Below are positions 1 to 9,367 of a DNA stretch of 64,000 nt, piece after piece. Below the pieces are notes generated by a model. The model was given only the letters and a program-made list of their open reading frames with translations. It was not told where the DNA came from and searched no databases. The DNA comes from Sphingopyxis sp. JAI128 (GTDB taxonomy: Bacteria; Pseudomonadota; Alphaproteobacteria; Sphingomonadales; Sphingomonadaceae), in the NCBI RefSeq assembly GCF_014207235.1, contig NZ_JACHDA010000002.1, forward strand, positions 310,001 to 374,000, written 5' to 3'. The first letter of the stretch is position 1; every line of letters begins with the position of its first letter. The position numbers and the translations under genes were made by a program.

Positions 1-1434
1 GCGCGCACCGAAGGCAGCATCGCGCGGCGTCATCTCGTCGCTGTCGCGGCCGAGCGTCCAGCGGTCCTTCGCTTTCAGCGCCCAACTCGCGAGACCCGCT
101 TTCGTCCTGTCGACCGACTTCGCCATGTCCGTCAGCGCCGCGCGCCCGCTCGGCCCGAAATCGAAAGCCATCGCCGCCCAGTCGAATTTCTCCACCGGCG
201 TCGCGCCCGACTTCAACCGCGCCACCTGATCGCGCGTCGAAATCGCCCCGAAATCGAGGATCGGCAGCGCAAGGAACAGCGCGAGCAGCGTCAGCCCGAT
301 CGCGAGCTTCTGCTGGAGCGGCCGCAACCAGTCGTCGAAATCGCGCCGCCCTCGCGCCACCGCCCACAGTCCGGCCACGCCATAGCCCAGCGCGATCAGC
401 GCCGCGATCAAACCCCATAGGCGCTCGGGCGTCCAGCCGTACTGGATCACGCGCAAGTGCATCGAATAAAAGGCGATGACCGCGAGCGGCAGCACCGCCA
501 CCGCCAGCACGGGCGCCGCCCAGCGCAGCGCCGGGTTCGTCGCACGATCGTCGCGGCCATTGCCGATCACCGCATTGGCAAGCAGCACCGCGAACGCCGC
601 CGCGCCCATCATCACCGCCGCCGTCGAAAAACCCGAATCCCACAGCGGCGTCAGCCCCGTCCCGGCGAGCGAGAGCAGGAACAGCACCAGCGCGACCGCG
701 AGCACGGGCGCGAGCACCGCGAGCACGATCATCACCAGCCGCTGCAACGTCGAAACCAGCCGATCGCGCTCGCGCAGCAGCCCGACCGCACCGCCGAACG
801 CTGCGCCCGCGAGCATCCACCCGAACCATTCGTCATTCAAAAGGTCGAAGATCAAATTGATCCCGATCAGCTTGAACATCTGCCCGATCAAGACCGTCAG
901 CAGGAAGGCGATGCCGACGAACGCCAGGCTCGCCGCGCCGATCACCGCGTCGGTCCACGCATGGCTGTGCAGCCGCTGGTACGGCATCGTCCACAATTTC
1001 CAGAACCGCCAGTCGGGCGCGAAATCGCGGCGCGTCTGGAACAAGGGCGTCGCGACGAGCACCGCGAGCAGTCCCGACCAGAACGGCCACTCGACCGGCG
1101 ATCCGCCAACGTTATAGCCTGCCGAATGCCAGGTGATCAGCCCCATCACCGCGCCCCATAACAGCGCAAAACCCAGCGCCCAATGCCAGCGCCTCGGCTC
1201 GACCCCGAGCACGAAGACCGCCGCCGCCGCCGCAACACCCGCCGCCAGCGCGCCGCGCCAATGCGCGAGCGGATCGTCATAAGGATGGTCGATCAGCAGG
1301 TGGAAAACGAGCCCGGAAACCGCACAGATCGCCGCCATGATCCACGGGCGCAGCGGCCATGGCGGATCATTGTCGTCGAGGCGTGCCGATACGGGCGGGG
1401 TCGAATCGGCGGTGGGTGCGGTGGCGTCGGTCAT
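1..1434 (-). CDS. DUF4153-type integral membrane protein (3' end outside window)
   Basis: An open frame of 478 codons runs leftward from an ATG at 1434 to the window edge without a stop, so the C-terminus is missing. After a short polar N-terminus the protein has about ten hydrophobic segments (the first near residues 30-48, then 62-78 and 84-100). A soluble region begins near residue 385. Composition and layout resemble DUF4153 membrane proteins of Sphingomonadales, whose function is unknown. The family name is a pattern judgement; that this is a polytopic membrane protein is clear from the sequence. Confidence 0.75.
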   Translation of the reverse strand, partial: MTDATAPTADSTPPVSARLDDNDPPWPLRPWIMAAICAVSGLVFHLLIDHPYDDPLAHWRGALAAGVAAAAAVFVLGVEPRRWHWALGFALLWGAVMGLITWHSAGYNVGGSPVEWPFWSGLLAVLVATPLFQTRRDFAPDWRFWKLWTMPYQRLHSHAWTDAVIGAASLAFVGIAFLLTVLIGQMFKLIGINLIFDLLNDEWFGWMLAGAAFGGAVGLLRERDRLVSTLQRLVMIVLAVLAPVLAVALVLFLLSLAGTGLTPLWDSGFSTAAVMMGAAAFAVLLANAVIGNGRDDRATNPALRWAAPVLAVAVLPLAVIAFYSMHLRVIQYGWTPERLWGLIAALIALGYGVAGLWAVARGRRDFDDWLRPLQQKLAIGLTLLALFLALPILDFGAISTRDQVARLKSGATPVEKFDWAAMAFDFGPSGRAALTDMAKSVDRTKAGLASWALKAKDRWTLGRDSDEMTPRDAAFGAR

Positions 1435-1510
1435 GGGTGCAATCTGCGATTGTTTCATATGCGCGGGCAAGCCAAAGCTGCACGCGATTTGCGGGAACCA
1501 ATCCCCGTTG

Positions 1511-1592
1511 CCGTTCGTGTCGAGCGAGGTCGAGACGCCTGTCGGAGCAAACTACCGCTGAGAGGCATCTCGACTTCGCTCGATGCGAACGG
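1511..1592. repeat. Type C intergenic inverted repeat, copy 1
   Basis: Two arms, CGTTCGTGTCGAGCGAGGTC and its near reverse complement ending CGCTCGATGCGAACG, enclose a short spacer. The same arms recur at 2940-3019, so the two copies bracket the DUF3089 gene. It can form a long hairpin in RNA or a cruciform. It has no coding potential and lies between the divergent DUF4153 and DUF3089 genes. Confidence 0.8.
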
Positions 1593-1638
1593 GTAAAGAT
1601 GCCCGAAACGATCTCTTTCTCCCCCATGGAGCCCCCAT

Positions 1639-2937
1639 TTGGCCCGCAAATTCCTTTACGTCATCGCCGCGATCATCCTCCTCATCCTTGCCGCCGGAGT
1701 CGTTTACCAGCTGTTCCCCGGCTGGATCGCGCGCACCGCCTTCGTCCCCAGCACCGAATTCAAACCGCAGGCCGCGGTCGCACCCAACGCCTATGACGAT
1801 CCCAAAATGTGGTTCGCGCGGCCGGGCATGGAAAAGGACCCCTCGGCGTGGCGCCCCGCCGCCGACGGCAGCGAGACCCCCGGCTCCGACCTTCCCGGCG
1901 AAAAAGCCGCCGCCCCGCTCATCCCGCCCGCCCAGGCGGCTCAAGGGTCCACAGACGCGCGGTTCGAAAGGGGCGACGCCGCGGTCTTCTTCGTCCACCC
2001 GACCAGCTATTACAGCCGCTCGAGCTGGAACGCCCCGCTCGAGGACCGCGATTCGGACCATCGCGCGAACCTCTTCGTGCAAGGCATGGCGAGTGCCTTT
2101 GCCGACGCGGGCGAAATCTGGGCGCCGCGCTACCGCCAGGCGACGCTCGGTGCCTTCCTCGCCGAGGATCGCGTCACCGCGGGCAAGGCGATCGATTCGG
2201 CCTATCGCGACGTCGAGGAGGCGTTCGACGCCTTCCTCGCCGGCATCCCCAAGGACAAGCCGATCATCCTCGCGGGCCACAGCCAGGGCGCGCTCCACCT
2301 CACGACCCTGCTCAAGACGCGCATCGCGGGCACCCCGCTCGCAAAGCGCATCGTCGCCGCCTATGTGGTCGGCTGGCCGGTCAGCCTCGACACCGACATC
2401 GCCGGGCTCGGCCTTCCCGAATGCCGGACGCCCGAGCAAAAGGGCTGCATCCTCGGCTGGGCGACCTTTGCCGACCCCGCCGACCCGGTGATGGTCACCG
2501 ACGCCTATGACGGCACGATCGGTTTCGACGGCCGCCCGCGCGCGGGCACGCGGATGCTCTGCACCAACCCGCTCACCGGCATCCCCGACACCGAGGCGCC
2601 GGCGGAGGCCAATATCGGCACGCTGAAACCCACCGAAGGCTTCAAGTCGGGCGCGCTGATCGCGGGCAAGATCGGCGCGAAGTGCGACGATACGCGCGGT
2701 TTCCTCATGATCGGCGACGCCGACGTGGCGAAAGATTATGTCGTCGCGGGCTATGTGCTGCCGGGCAACAATTATCATGTCTACGACATCACCCTCTTCT
2801 GGGCGAATGTCCGCGCCGACGCACTCCGCCGCCTCGCCACCTACGAAGGCAAGCCGTCGCCGGTGCCGCCCGCGGCTGCGCCGGTTGCACCGCCGACGCC
2901 TCCGGCGGCCCCACCCGCTGCGGCACCGAAAACCTGA
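1639..2937 (+). CDS. DUF3089 alpha/beta-hydrolase-like protein
   Basis: This 432-residue protein starts with a hydrophobic anchor (about residues 5-24), so it is probably membrane-tethered or exported. It carries the nucleophile elbow GHSQG near residue 215 and the conserved FFVHPTSYY segment near residue 115, both typical of the DUF3089 hydrolase family, whose substrate is unknown. The tail is rich in Pro and Ala. The start is a TTG at 1639; the nearby ATG at 1626 is out of frame. The gene is flanked on both sides by copies of the same inverted repeat. Family assignment is confident; physiological role is not known. Confidence 0.85.
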   Translation: MARKFLYVIAAIILLILAAGVVYQLFPGWIARTAFVPSTEFKPQAAVAPNAYDDPKMWFARPGMEKDPSAWRPAADGSETPGSDLPGEKAAAPLIPPAQAAQGSTDARFERGDAAVFFVHPTSYYSRSSWNAPLEDRDSDHRANLFVQGMASAFADAGEIWAPRYRQATLGAFLAEDRVTAGKAIDSAYRDVEEAFDAFLAGIPKDKPIILAGHSQGALHLTTLLKTRIAGTPLAKRIVAAYVVGWPVSLDTDIAGLGLPECRTPEQKGCILGWATFADPADPVMVTDAYDGTIGFDGRPRAGTRMLCTNPLTGIPDTEAPAEANIGTLKPTEGFKSGALIAGKIGAKCDDTRGFLMIGDADVAKDYVVAGYVLPGNNYHVYDITLFWANVRADALRRLATYEGKPSPVPPAAAPVAPPTPPAAPPAAAPKT

Positions 2938-2939
2938 TT

Positions 2940-3019
2940 CCGTTCGCATCGAGCGAGATCGAGATGCCCATCGTTCGCGCACGCCTTCACGGTGTCTCGA
3001 CTTCGCTCGACACGAACGG
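2940..3019. repeat. Type C intergenic inverted repeat, copy 2
   Basis: Begins CCGTTCGCATCGAGCGAGAT and ends GACTTCGCTCGACACGAACG, making a long imperfect hairpin three bases after the DUF3089 stop codon. It matches the repeat at 1511-1592. In this position it could act as a terminator or mRNA 3' stabiliser before ruvX; that is inference. Confidence 0.8.
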
Positions 3020-3032
3020 CTAGGGAGGGCGC

Positions 3033-3491
3033 ATGATCGCCACCGCCGCCCCCGACTTCGCTGCCAACTTCCCGGCCGGCGGCCGCCTCATGGGGCTCGA
3101 CGTCGGCACCAAGACGATCGGCGTCGCCTTTTGCGACACGAACTGGAGCTTCGCGACCCCCGACAAGACGATCGTCCGCAAGAAATTCTCGGTCGATCTC
3201 GAAACGCTGAAGACCCTCGTCGCGCAGCACAATATCGTCGGCCTCGTCGTCGGCCTGCCGCTCAGCATGGACGGCAGCGACAGCCCGCGCACGCAAAGCA
3301 CGCGCGCCTTCGCGCGCAATATCGCCCCGCTCGGCCTTCCCCTGCTCCTCTGGGACGAACGCTGGTCGACCGCCGCGGTCGAACGCGCGATGATCGCCGC
3401 CGACGTCAGCCGCGCCAAACGCGCCGAGCGTGTCGACAGCGCCGCCGCCGCCTTCATCCTGCAAGGCGCGATCGATGCGATGACGCGCTAA
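3033..3491 (+). CDS. ruvX: RuvX/YqgF-family pre-16S rRNA nuclease / Holliday junction resolvase
   Basis: A 152-residue RNase H-fold protein of the usual RuvX/YqgF length. The first acidic motif is [13 protein letters not shown] (about residues 23-35), the central glycine-rich motif is [11 protein letters not shown], and the last acidic region is [12 protein letters not shown]. In other bacteria the family processes the 5' end of 16S rRNA and may resolve Holliday junctions. It is followed by DUF1294 and pyrB on the same strand; ruvX next to pyrB is a common alphaproteobacterial arrangement. ATG start at 3033. Confidence 0.92.
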   Translation: MIATAAPDFAANFPAGGRLMGLDVGTKTIGVAFCDTNWSFATPDKTIVRKKFSVDLETLKTLVAQHNIVGLVVGLPLSMDGSDSPRTQSTRAFARNIAPLGLPLLLWDERWSTAAVERAMIAADVSRAKRAERVDSAAAAFILQGAIDAMTR

Positions 3492-3553
3492 GGCCCTGCC
3501 CTGCGCGCGCGGCGCTACGCGGCATCTTAAGATTTTGCCCCTAAGCGATCCGC

Positions 3554-3871
3554 ATGGCCCGTTATTTCGCTTATTGGCTGATCTTCGCGAACCTGACCGC
3601 CTTCGTCCTGATGGTTGTCGACAAGCGCCGCGCCGAAAACGGCGACGACCGGATCAGCGAAAACACCCTGCTCGGCTGGGCCTTTTTCGGCGGCGCGGCG
3701 GGCACTGTGCTCGCGTCGCGCGCCGTGCGCCACAAGACGCGAAAACAGCCCTTTGCCGCGACCATGTTCGTCTACCTCGTGCTGCAGCTGCTGCTGCTCG
3801 CGCTCTGGCTTGCGGGTTTCCTCGATCCGCTCGCCGCTACGGCGCTTGCCTATTGGCGCGCCGCCTCTTAA
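3554..3871 (+). CDS. DUF1294 small membrane protein
   Basis: A 105-residue protein with three hydrophobic segments (about residues 5-20, 38-55 and 70-100). It has the conserved DUF1294 features: DKRRA after the first segment, [11 protein letters not shown] in the second, and RHKTRKQPF before the last. It is a predicted inner-membrane protein of unknown function. It sits between ruvX and pyrB, 13 bases before pyrB, so it is probably co-transcribed with pyrB. Confidence 0.8.
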   Translation: MARYFAYWLIFANLTAFVLMVVDKRRAENGDDRISENTLLGWAFFGGAAGTVLASRAVRHKTRKQPFAATMFVYLVLQLLLLALWLAGFLDPLAATALAYWRAAS

Positions 3872-3884
3872 ACGCTCGGCTTTA

Positions 3885-4880
3885 ATGACAAGCTCAACGA
3901 TCCGACCCGCCAGCGACTATCCGCCCGGTGGCGATGCCTTTCGCCATCGCGACCTGACCGGCATCGCCCAGCTGACCCCATGGGAGATCAGCTACGTCCT
4001 CGACGCCGCCGAAGAATGGGTCGACATGAACCGCAGCGGCGCGGCCAAGCATGACGACCGGCTCGCGGGCCTGACGATCATCAACGCCTTTTTCGAAAAT
4101 TCGACGCGCACCTTGCTGTCGTTCGAAATCGCCGGAAAGCGCCTCGGCGCCGACGTCGTCAACATGCACGCCGCACAGTCGAGCGTGAAGAAGGGCGAGA
4201 CGCTGATCGACACCGCGATGACATTGAACGCGATGCGCGCCGACGCGATCGTCATCCGTCATGCCAGTTCTGGCGCGGTCCAGCTTATCGCCGACAAGGT
4301 CGATTGCCCCGTGCTCAACGCGGGCGACGGCCGTCACGAACATCCGACGCAAGCGCTGCTCGACGCGCTCACCATCCGCCGCCGCTTGGGGACCGTCGAG
4401 GGGCTCACGATTGCGATCTGCGGCGACGTCCTGCACAGCCGCGTCGCGCGCTCGAATATCCTCGCGCTCACCCTGCTCGGCAACGAGGTGCGCGTCGTCG
4501 CGCCGCCGACGCTGACCCCGCCCGCGATGGAGCGGATGCACGTCGCCACCTTCACCGACATGGACGCGGGGCTGAAAGGCGCCGACGTCGTGATGATGCT
4601 CCGCCTCCAGAACGAACGCATGGACGGCGCTTACCTTCCCAGCGCGCGCGAATATCACGCGCTCTACGGCCTCACGCCGGCGCGGCTCGAACAGGCGAAG
4701 CCCGACGCGATCGTCATGCACCCCGGCCCGATGAACCGCGGGGTCGAAATCGACAGCAGCATCGCCGACGATCCCGACCGCTCGACGATCACGCAGCAGG
4801 TCGAAATGGGCGTCGCGGTCCGCATGGCCTGCCTCGACATTTTGACGCGCCGCAAGCGGGGGGTCCCGGGATGGAACTGA
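3885..4880 (+). CDS. pyrB: Aspartate carbamoyltransferase catalytic chain
   Basis: Catalyses carbamoyl phosphate plus L-aspartate to N-carbamoyl-L-aspartate in pyrimidine synthesis. The 331-residue protein shows the carbamoyl-phosphate loop [12 protein letters not shown] near residue 70, [12 protein letters not shown] near 155, and the C-terminal [14 protein letters not shown] at 3885 is chosen because the reading frame upstream overlaps DUF1294 and has no family similarity. The last 10 bases overlap the start of the dihydroorotase-like gene, indicating translational coupling. No PyrI regulatory chain is present, consistent with a class A ATCase built from PyrB and a dihydroorotase-like partner. 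Confidence 0.95.
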   Translation: MTSSTIRPASDYPPGGDAFRHRDLTGIAQLTPWEISYVLDAAEEWVDMNRSGAAKHDDRLAGLTIINAFFENSTRTLLSFEIAGKRLGADVVNMHAAQSSVKKGETLIDTAMTLNAMRADAIVIRHASSGAVQLIADKVDCPVLNAGDGRHEHPTQALLDALTIRRRLGTVEGLTIAICGDVLHSRVARSNILALTLLGNEVRVVAPPTLTPPAMERMHVATFTDMDAGLKGADVVMMLRLQNERMDGAYLPSAREYHALYGLTPARLEQAKPDAIVMHPGPMNRGVEIDSSIADDPDRSTITQQVEMGVAVRMACLDILTRRKRGVPGWN

Positions 4881-6094
4881 GGCCGCTCCATATCACGAAC
4901 GCGCAGCTCATCGACGGCGATACGCCGCGCGCGGGCAGCCTGCTCGCGGTCGACGGCCGCATCGCCGCCATCGACCCGATCGACATCCCCGAAGGCGCCG
5001 AAACCGTCGACGCGCGCGGCCAATGGCTCGCCCCCGGCATCATCGACCTCGGCGTCTTCGCGACCGACAAGCCCGCCTTTCATTTCGGCGGCATCACGCG
5101 CGCCGCGCTGATGCCCGACAACGGCCCGCTCGACGGCGCCGGGCTCGTCGAACGCGCCGCGAAGGGCGGCAAGCCCGACCTCTGGGTCCACCCCCTCGCC
5201 GCCGCTACCAAAGGCCTCGAAGGCCGTGAACTCGCCGAAATCGGCCTGATGAAACAGGCGGGCGCGCGCGCCATCGCCACCGGCCGCGGCCGCATCGCCG
5301 ACAGCGGCGTGATGCGCCGCGTGCTGTCCTACGCCGCCTCGCTCGGCCTCGTCACGATCATCCATGCCGAGGACGAAGGGCTCACCGCCGGCGCGGTCGC
5401 GACCGACGGCGAGATGGCGACGCGCCTCGGCCTCGCCTCGGCCCCCGCCATTGCCGAGGCGATGGCGATCGCGCGCGACCTCGCGCTCGTCGAGGAAACC
5501 GGCGCGCCCGTCCATTTCCGCCAGGTCACGACCGCGCGCGGGCTCGACCTGATCCGCGCCGCCAAGGCGAAGGGGCTGCCCGTCCTGTGCGGCATCACCC
5601 CCGCGCACCTTTTGCTCTCCGACACCGCGATCGGCGATTTCCGCACCTTCGCGCGCCTGTCGCCGCCGCTCCGCAGCGAGGACGACCGGCAGGCGTGCCT
5701 CGCCGCGGTCGCCGACGGCACGATCGACGTCCTCGCCTCGGGCCACGACCCGCGCGGTCCCGAGGACAAGCGCCTCCCCTTTGCCGAGGCGCTCCCCGGC
5801 ATGGCGGGCGCCGAAACCCTGCTCGCGCTGGGGCTCGGGCTCGTCCGCGACGGCCATATCTCCCCCGGCCGCCTGTTCGACCTGCTCGCGGCCACCCCCG
5901 CCTGTCTGCTCGGCGTCGACGCCGGGACACTGGCGGTGGGCCAGGAAGCCGACCTCATCCTCGTCGACGAGGGCACGCCGTGGCAGGTCGATGCCAAGAA
6001 GATGGCGGCCTGGGCCGGCAACACCCCCTTCGACGGCATGCCCGTGCAGGGCCGCGCGACGATGATGTGGAAGGGCGGATTGCGCATCCGCTAG
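4871..6094 (+). CDS. pyrX: Dihydroorotase-like protein lacking catalytic metal ligands (PyrC'/PyrX type)
   Basis: A 407-residue amidohydrolase-fold protein overlapping pyrB by 10 bases. Active dihydroorotases have D-x-H-x-H after the PG(I/L) turn. Here the sequence reads [16 protein letters not shown], so both histidines are gone. The later metal/catalytic segment, normally TDHAPH-like, is [11 protein letters not shown]. The IHAEDEG segment survives. The residues seen therefore argue for a non-catalytic subunit. In Pseudomonas and Thermus such pseudo-dihydroorotases are structural partners of PyrB. A true pyrC should be elsewhere in the genome. ATG at 4871 is the only sensible start; the longer frame upstream is pyrB read out of frame. 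Confidence 0.85.
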   Translation: MELRPLHITNAQLIDGDTPRAGSLLAVDGRIAAIDPIDIPEGAETVDARGQWLAPGIIDLGVFATDKPAFHFGGITRAALMPDNGPLDGAGLVERAAKGGKPDLWVHPLAAATKGLEGRELAEIGLMKQAGARAIATGRGRIADSGVMRRVLSYAASLGLVTIIHAEDEGLTAGAVATDGEMATRLGLASAPAIAEAMAIARDLALVEETGAPVHFRQVTTARGLDLIRAAKAKGLPVLCGITPAHLLLSDTAIGDFRTFARLSPPLRSEDDRQACLAAVADGTIDVLASGHDPRGPEDKRLPFAEALPGMAGAETLLALGLGLVRDGHISPGRLFDLLAATPACLLGVDAGTLAVGQEADLILVDEGTPWQVDAKKMAAWAGNTPFDGMPVQGRATMMWKGGLRIR

Positions 6095-6182
6095 GCCGCG
6101 CGCGACAAGCGGGGGCAATATTATGCGGGCTTCGCGGCCCCCCCGGGGGGCGCCAAGCCCAAATCCGCCGCCCCGAATGAAA

Positions 6183-6210
6183 AGGGGCGCAGCCTCGCGG
6201 CCGCGCCCCT
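6183..6210. terminator. Bidirectional hairpin terminator between pyrX and the SPOR gene
   Basis: Perfect 8-base stem AGGGGCGC/GCGCCCCT with a 12-base loop, in the 140-base gap between two convergent genes. AAA lies just upstream of the left arm and a TCGCTTAAATT stretch follows the right arm, so it could serve both directions. Confidence 0.6.
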
Positions 6211-6234
6211 CGCTTAAATTCGTGAAATCCGGTG

Positions 6235-7623
6235 TCAGCGCGCCGCGAGGCGCAGCGGGCTGGCCTTCGCCGCCCACTGGATGCTTTCGCTGCCGCCCAT
6301 CGCGCGGATGAAACAGACCTGGCCCTGCGCCTTCAACTCGTTGCACAGGCTCGTCGCATCGGCGCGCGTCGCCAGGCCGTTGACCGTCAGGCGATAATAG
6401 GTGCGGCCCTTCACCGTCGCGGCATGGCTCGACGCCGGGAAATCGGCGAGCATGCGACTGCGCTTCTTCAGCCCGCCCCATTTCTCCTTGGCAATGCCGA
6501 GGCTGTCATAGGCGCCGAGTTGCACTGCCCAGCCGGTCGGCTTGTTGCGGTCGAACGCCGCGGGAACGATCCGCGTCGCAAGTTCGATCGCCTGCTTCTG
6601 CGCGGGGCGCAGCACGCCGCCATTTTCCTCCGCGACGCGCGGCGCGGCGCGATAGGGCGCGGCATCGGCCAGAATGACGGGAGCAGCCGGTTTCGGCTGC
6701 GGCAATTCGGTAACCGGCACGACGCCGCCCTCGCCCCGCTCGGGCATCGGCAGTTCGACGCTGCGGATCGCGCCGCCGGCATCGGCAAGCACGGGCGGCG
6801 GCGGCGCATAGGCTTCGACCGGCGCCGGGTCGGCGCTGGCAAGCTGGGCTGCGTCGGCCGCGGCCATTTGCGTTTCGCCGAAATTGCTGAGCGCAAGGCG
6901 GACCGGCATGCCGGCGTCGGCGCGCGCCTTGGTGCCGATCAGGCTCGCAACGCGCACCGGCGCATCGGGGGTTTCGGCCAGTTTCGACCATTCGGCCATG
7001 CGGCCTTCGAGCTTCGCGGGCGACAGGTCCTGCGACGCCAGGATACGCGCCTGCGCCCAGCGGCCCGACAGGCCATAGGCGAGCGCCAGATTCTGCCGCG
7101 TGCGGGCGCTGGCGTCGGGTGCGCGCGCCGCTTCGCTCAAGACATAGATCGCGCTTTCGCTGTCACCGGCGAGGGCCAGCGCCAGTCCGATGTCCGACGC
7201 GGGCACCGTGTCGCGATGCGCTTCGAGCAGCACGATGGCGTCGCGATTCTTGCCCTGCGCGATCTCGGCCAGCGCCAACGCGATGATCGTGTTGCTGTCG
7301 CTCGCGCCCAGTTCGACCGCCTCGGTCAGCGCAGCGGTCGCCGACGCGAAACGCCCGTCGTTCAGATAGGCCTGGCCGAGCAGCGCGCGATATCCGGCAT
7401 CGCGCGGGCTGGCGGCGACCGCGGCTTCGGCCAGTCCGACGGCCTTGCTCACCTTGCCGGCTTCCAGCGCGGCGCGCGCCTGGCCCGCCGATTTGGCGGC
7501 GACGGCGGGCTTGCCCGCGGCGCGCGACGGTGCATCGGCCATCTTGCCCATGCCGCTGCATCCCGTGGCAGCGCCAAGGACAAAGCCGTAAACGGCGAGG
7601 TTCATCAGCATCTTGCGGTTCAT
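6235..7623 (-). CDS. TPR and SPOR-domain envelope protein
   Basis: 462 residues. An N-terminal hydrophobic segment ends ATGCSG, a weak lipobox, so it is probably a lipoprotein or secreted. Helical TPR-like repeats cover about residues 45-190 (for example RALLGQAYLNDGRFASA). A Pro/Ala-rich linker spans roughly 230-330, and a C-terminal SPOR domain begins near WAVQLGAYDS. SPOR domains bind denuded peptidoglycan at the division septum. It is the last gene of an apparent operon parA - RHH protein - this gene, and ends near a bidirectional terminator. Role in division or septal wall is inferred from SPOR only. Confidence 0.8.
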   Translation of the reverse strand: MNRKMLMNLAVYGFVLGAATGCSGMGKMADAPSRAAGKPAVAAKSAGQARAALEAGKVSKAVGLAEAAVAASPRDAGYRALLGQAYLNDGRFASATAALTEAVELGASDSNTIIALALAEIAQGKNRDAIVLLEAHRDTVPASDIGLALALAGDSESAIYVLSEAARAPDASARTRQNLALAYGLSGRWAQARILASQDLSPAKLEGRMAEWSKLAETPDAPVRVASLIGTKARADAGMPVRLALSNFGETQMAAADAAQLASADPAPVEAYAPPPPVLADAGGAIRSVELPMPERGEGGVVPVTELPQPKPAAPVILADAAPYRAAPRVAEENGGVLRPAQKQAIELATRIVPAAFDRNKPTGWAVQLGAYDSLGIAKEKWGGLKKRSRMLADFPASSHAATVKGRTYYRLTVNGLATRADATSLCNELKAQGQVCFIRAMGGSESIQWAAKASPLRLAAR

Positions 7624-7643
7624 GACAGGGTCCCCTTGTTCGT

Positions 7644-8369
7644 TCAGCGCGTCATCGTCCGGCGCGTCGGACGCGCCGCCGGCAGGCGACTCGCCATCGC
7701 GTCGATTTCGGGCAGCGACGCCAGATATTCGTCGAGCAGGTCGGTCAGGATCACCTGCGACGACCGGTTGGTGACCGCGCTGGCGAGGCGCAGGCGCAGA
7801 TGACGCTCGGCATCGAGGCGCAGCGTGAACGCGGCCTTATCGCGGGCACGCGGCGCGCGCGGCGCTTTCGGTTCGGCTTTCGCCGGCCGCGCCTCGACCT
7901 TGCGCGCCACCGCGGCGACGCGTTCGATCAGCGATTCCTGCTGGCGCACGATTTCCGGCACCTCCGGCACTTCGGCCGCTTCGGTTTCGAACGTAGCCGC
8001 GCCATGATCGTCGGTCGGCGCCGTAAAGCCCGCGCTTTCGTCATGATTGGCGTCATAGGCCGCAATGTCGTCATGGGCCGCGCCATCGTCATGGGCGGCG
8101 CCGTCATCGACGGCATGTTCGGCCTCGACATTATGCGCCAGCACCGATCCGGTCAGCAGCGGCTTCAGGTCGACCATGCGCGCGGGTTCGCTCGACTGGT
8201 CGGGATCGACATCATAGCCCATGTCGTTCCAGCCAAGATCGTCGTAACCGGCCGCGTGGAGCGGTGCGGGGCCGCTGCCGAGCGGCTGGCGGCGCATCGC
8301 GGGACGCGCCCCGCCCTTGCGGGCCAACAGGCCGGCGCTCAGCGATGCGAGGGGTTTCGGTTCGCCCAT
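7644..8369 (-). CDS. ParA-linked protein with C-terminal ribbon-helix-helix-like region
   Basis: 241 residues from the ATG at 8369, 17 bases after parA. The longer in-frame extension only reads parA in another frame. Residues 1-130 are acidic and low-complexity, with repeats of DDGAAHDD. The last 70 residues (KAAFTLRLDAERHLRLRLAS, then SSQVILTDLLDEYL) look like a ribbon-helix-helix DNA-binding fold of the kind that pairs with ParA ATPases. It may be the DNA-binding adaptor of the ParA. No exact family is recognised; the RHH call is by pattern. Confidence 0.65.
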   Translation of the reverse strand: MGEPKPLASLSAGLLARKGGARPAMRRQPLGSGPAPLHAAGYDDLGWNDMGYDVDPDQSSEPARMVDLKPLLTGSVLAHNVEAEHAVDDGAAHDDGAAHDDIAAYDANHDESAGFTAPTDDHGAATFETEAAEVPEVPEIVRQQESLIERVAAVARKVEARPAKAEPKAPRAPRARDKAAFTLRLDAERHLRLRLASAVTNRSSQVILTDLLDEYLASLPEIDAMASRLPAARPTRRTMTR

Positions 8370-8386
8370 GGTTCCCGTCCCTTCCG

Positions 8387-9109
8387 TCACTGACCGGCGA
8401 CGCGGCGGCCAAAGCCGCCGCCCATCGGGCGGACCGCGCCATAATTGCCCTGCGTCGGGATCGGCGCGGCGAACACGGTGCGACGGAAATTCTTTTCGAG
8501 CCGGTCGTTCATATAGGTCCACAGCTGGCGGACTTCCTCGGCCGACCGGCCATTGGGGTCGACCTCCATCACCGTGCGGCCGTCGATCATCGACGCGGCA
8601 TAATCGGTGCGGTGGTGCAGCGTGACCGGGGCGACCGTGCCATGCTGCGACAGCGCGACCGCGGCCTCGCTGGTGATCTTCGCTTTCGGTGTCGCCGCGT
8701 TGACGACGAACACCAGCGGCTTGCCCGCGCGTTCGCACAGGTCGACGGTGGCGCCGACGGCGCGCAGGTCGTGCGGGCTGGGGCGCGTCGGGACGACGAT
8801 CAGCTCGGCGACCGAGATCACGCTCTGGATCGCCATGGTGATCGCCGGCGGCGTATCGATAACGGCGAGCTTGAAGCCCTGCTGGCGCAGGATTTCCAGG
8901 TCCGAGGCCAGCCGCGCGACCGTGGTCTGGGCAAAGGCCGGAAGGTCGGTTTCGCGCTCGTTCCACCAATCGGCGAGCGAGCCCTGCGGGTCGATGTCGA
9001 TCAGGACGACCGGACCGGCGCCGGCAAGCTGAGCCTGCACCGCCAGATGCCCGGACAATGTCGTCTTTCCCGACCCGCCCTTCTGTGAAGCCAATGCCAA
9101 TACGCGCAC
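8387..9109 (-). CDS. ParA/MinD-family ATPase
   Basis: 240 residues with the deviant Walker A motif KGGSGKTT at residues 10-17, Walker A' DIDPQGS near 37, and Walker B-like LAVIDTPP. These define ParA/Soj-type ATPases that dimerise on DNA or membrane and position cargo. The chromosomal parAB pair is normally beside gidB/trmE. This copy instead lies in an operon with an RHH-like protein and a SPOR lipoprotein, and is divergent from a second SPOR protein, suggesting an envelope- or division-positioning role rather than chromosome segregation. That role is inference. Confidence 0.85.
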   Translation of the reverse strand: MRVLALASQKGGSGKTTLSGHLAVQAQLAGAGPVVLIDIDPQGSLADWWNERETDLPAFAQTTVARLASDLEILRQQGFKLAVIDTPPAITMAIQSVISVAELIVVPTRPSPHDLRAVGATVDLCERAGKPLVFVVNAATPKAKITSEAAVALSQHGTVAPVTLHHRTDYAASMIDGRTVMEVDPNGRSAEEVRQLWTYMNDRLEKNFRRTVFAAPIPTQGNYGAVRPMGGGFGRRVAGQ

Positions 9110-9281
9110 TGCGTTACCCCCTCGGAAAATCCAGATTTCGGCGAAGGGATGGCATGGGGGGCGCTAAAATTGGGTTAACGATGATAAAAAGAAGGTGAAC
9201 GAGTTCCGCATGTTCGTGGTAAACACTTCTCTAACGCCACCCTGTCCCATAACGGATCAAATTTGGGGGCTCGCGCGTGTC

Positions 9282-9298
9282 GCTAACGCCATGTTAGC
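9282..9298. promoter_or_regulatory. Perfect dyad GCTAAC-N5-GTTAGC in divergent promoter region
   Basis: The 258-base region 9110-9367 between the divergent parA and Sel1/SPOR operons is AT-richer than its surroundings. It holds a perfect 6-base inverted repeat, GCTAACGCCATGTTAGC, and further TAACG words near 9176 and 9231. It is a plausible operator for one or both operons. The binding protein is unknown. Confidence 0.35.
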
Positions 9299-9367
9299 CA
9301 TTTCGTCCCTAAAAGACCGTCGGGGACTGCATCGGCCGTCACGCCGCGCAAGTCATTGGAGAATAAG

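Noticed and set aside
4304..4870. N-terminal extension of the dihydroorotase-like frame into pyrB
   Set aside because: The extra 189 codons are pyrB read in another frame (Arg/Ala-rich). ATG 4871 gives the normal family length.
8387..9109. ParA gene as a sign of an integrated plasmid or the chromosomal parABS locus
   Set aside because: No ParB, Rep or parS-like cluster is adjacent and the neighbours are SPOR envelope proteins, so neither interpretation is supported.
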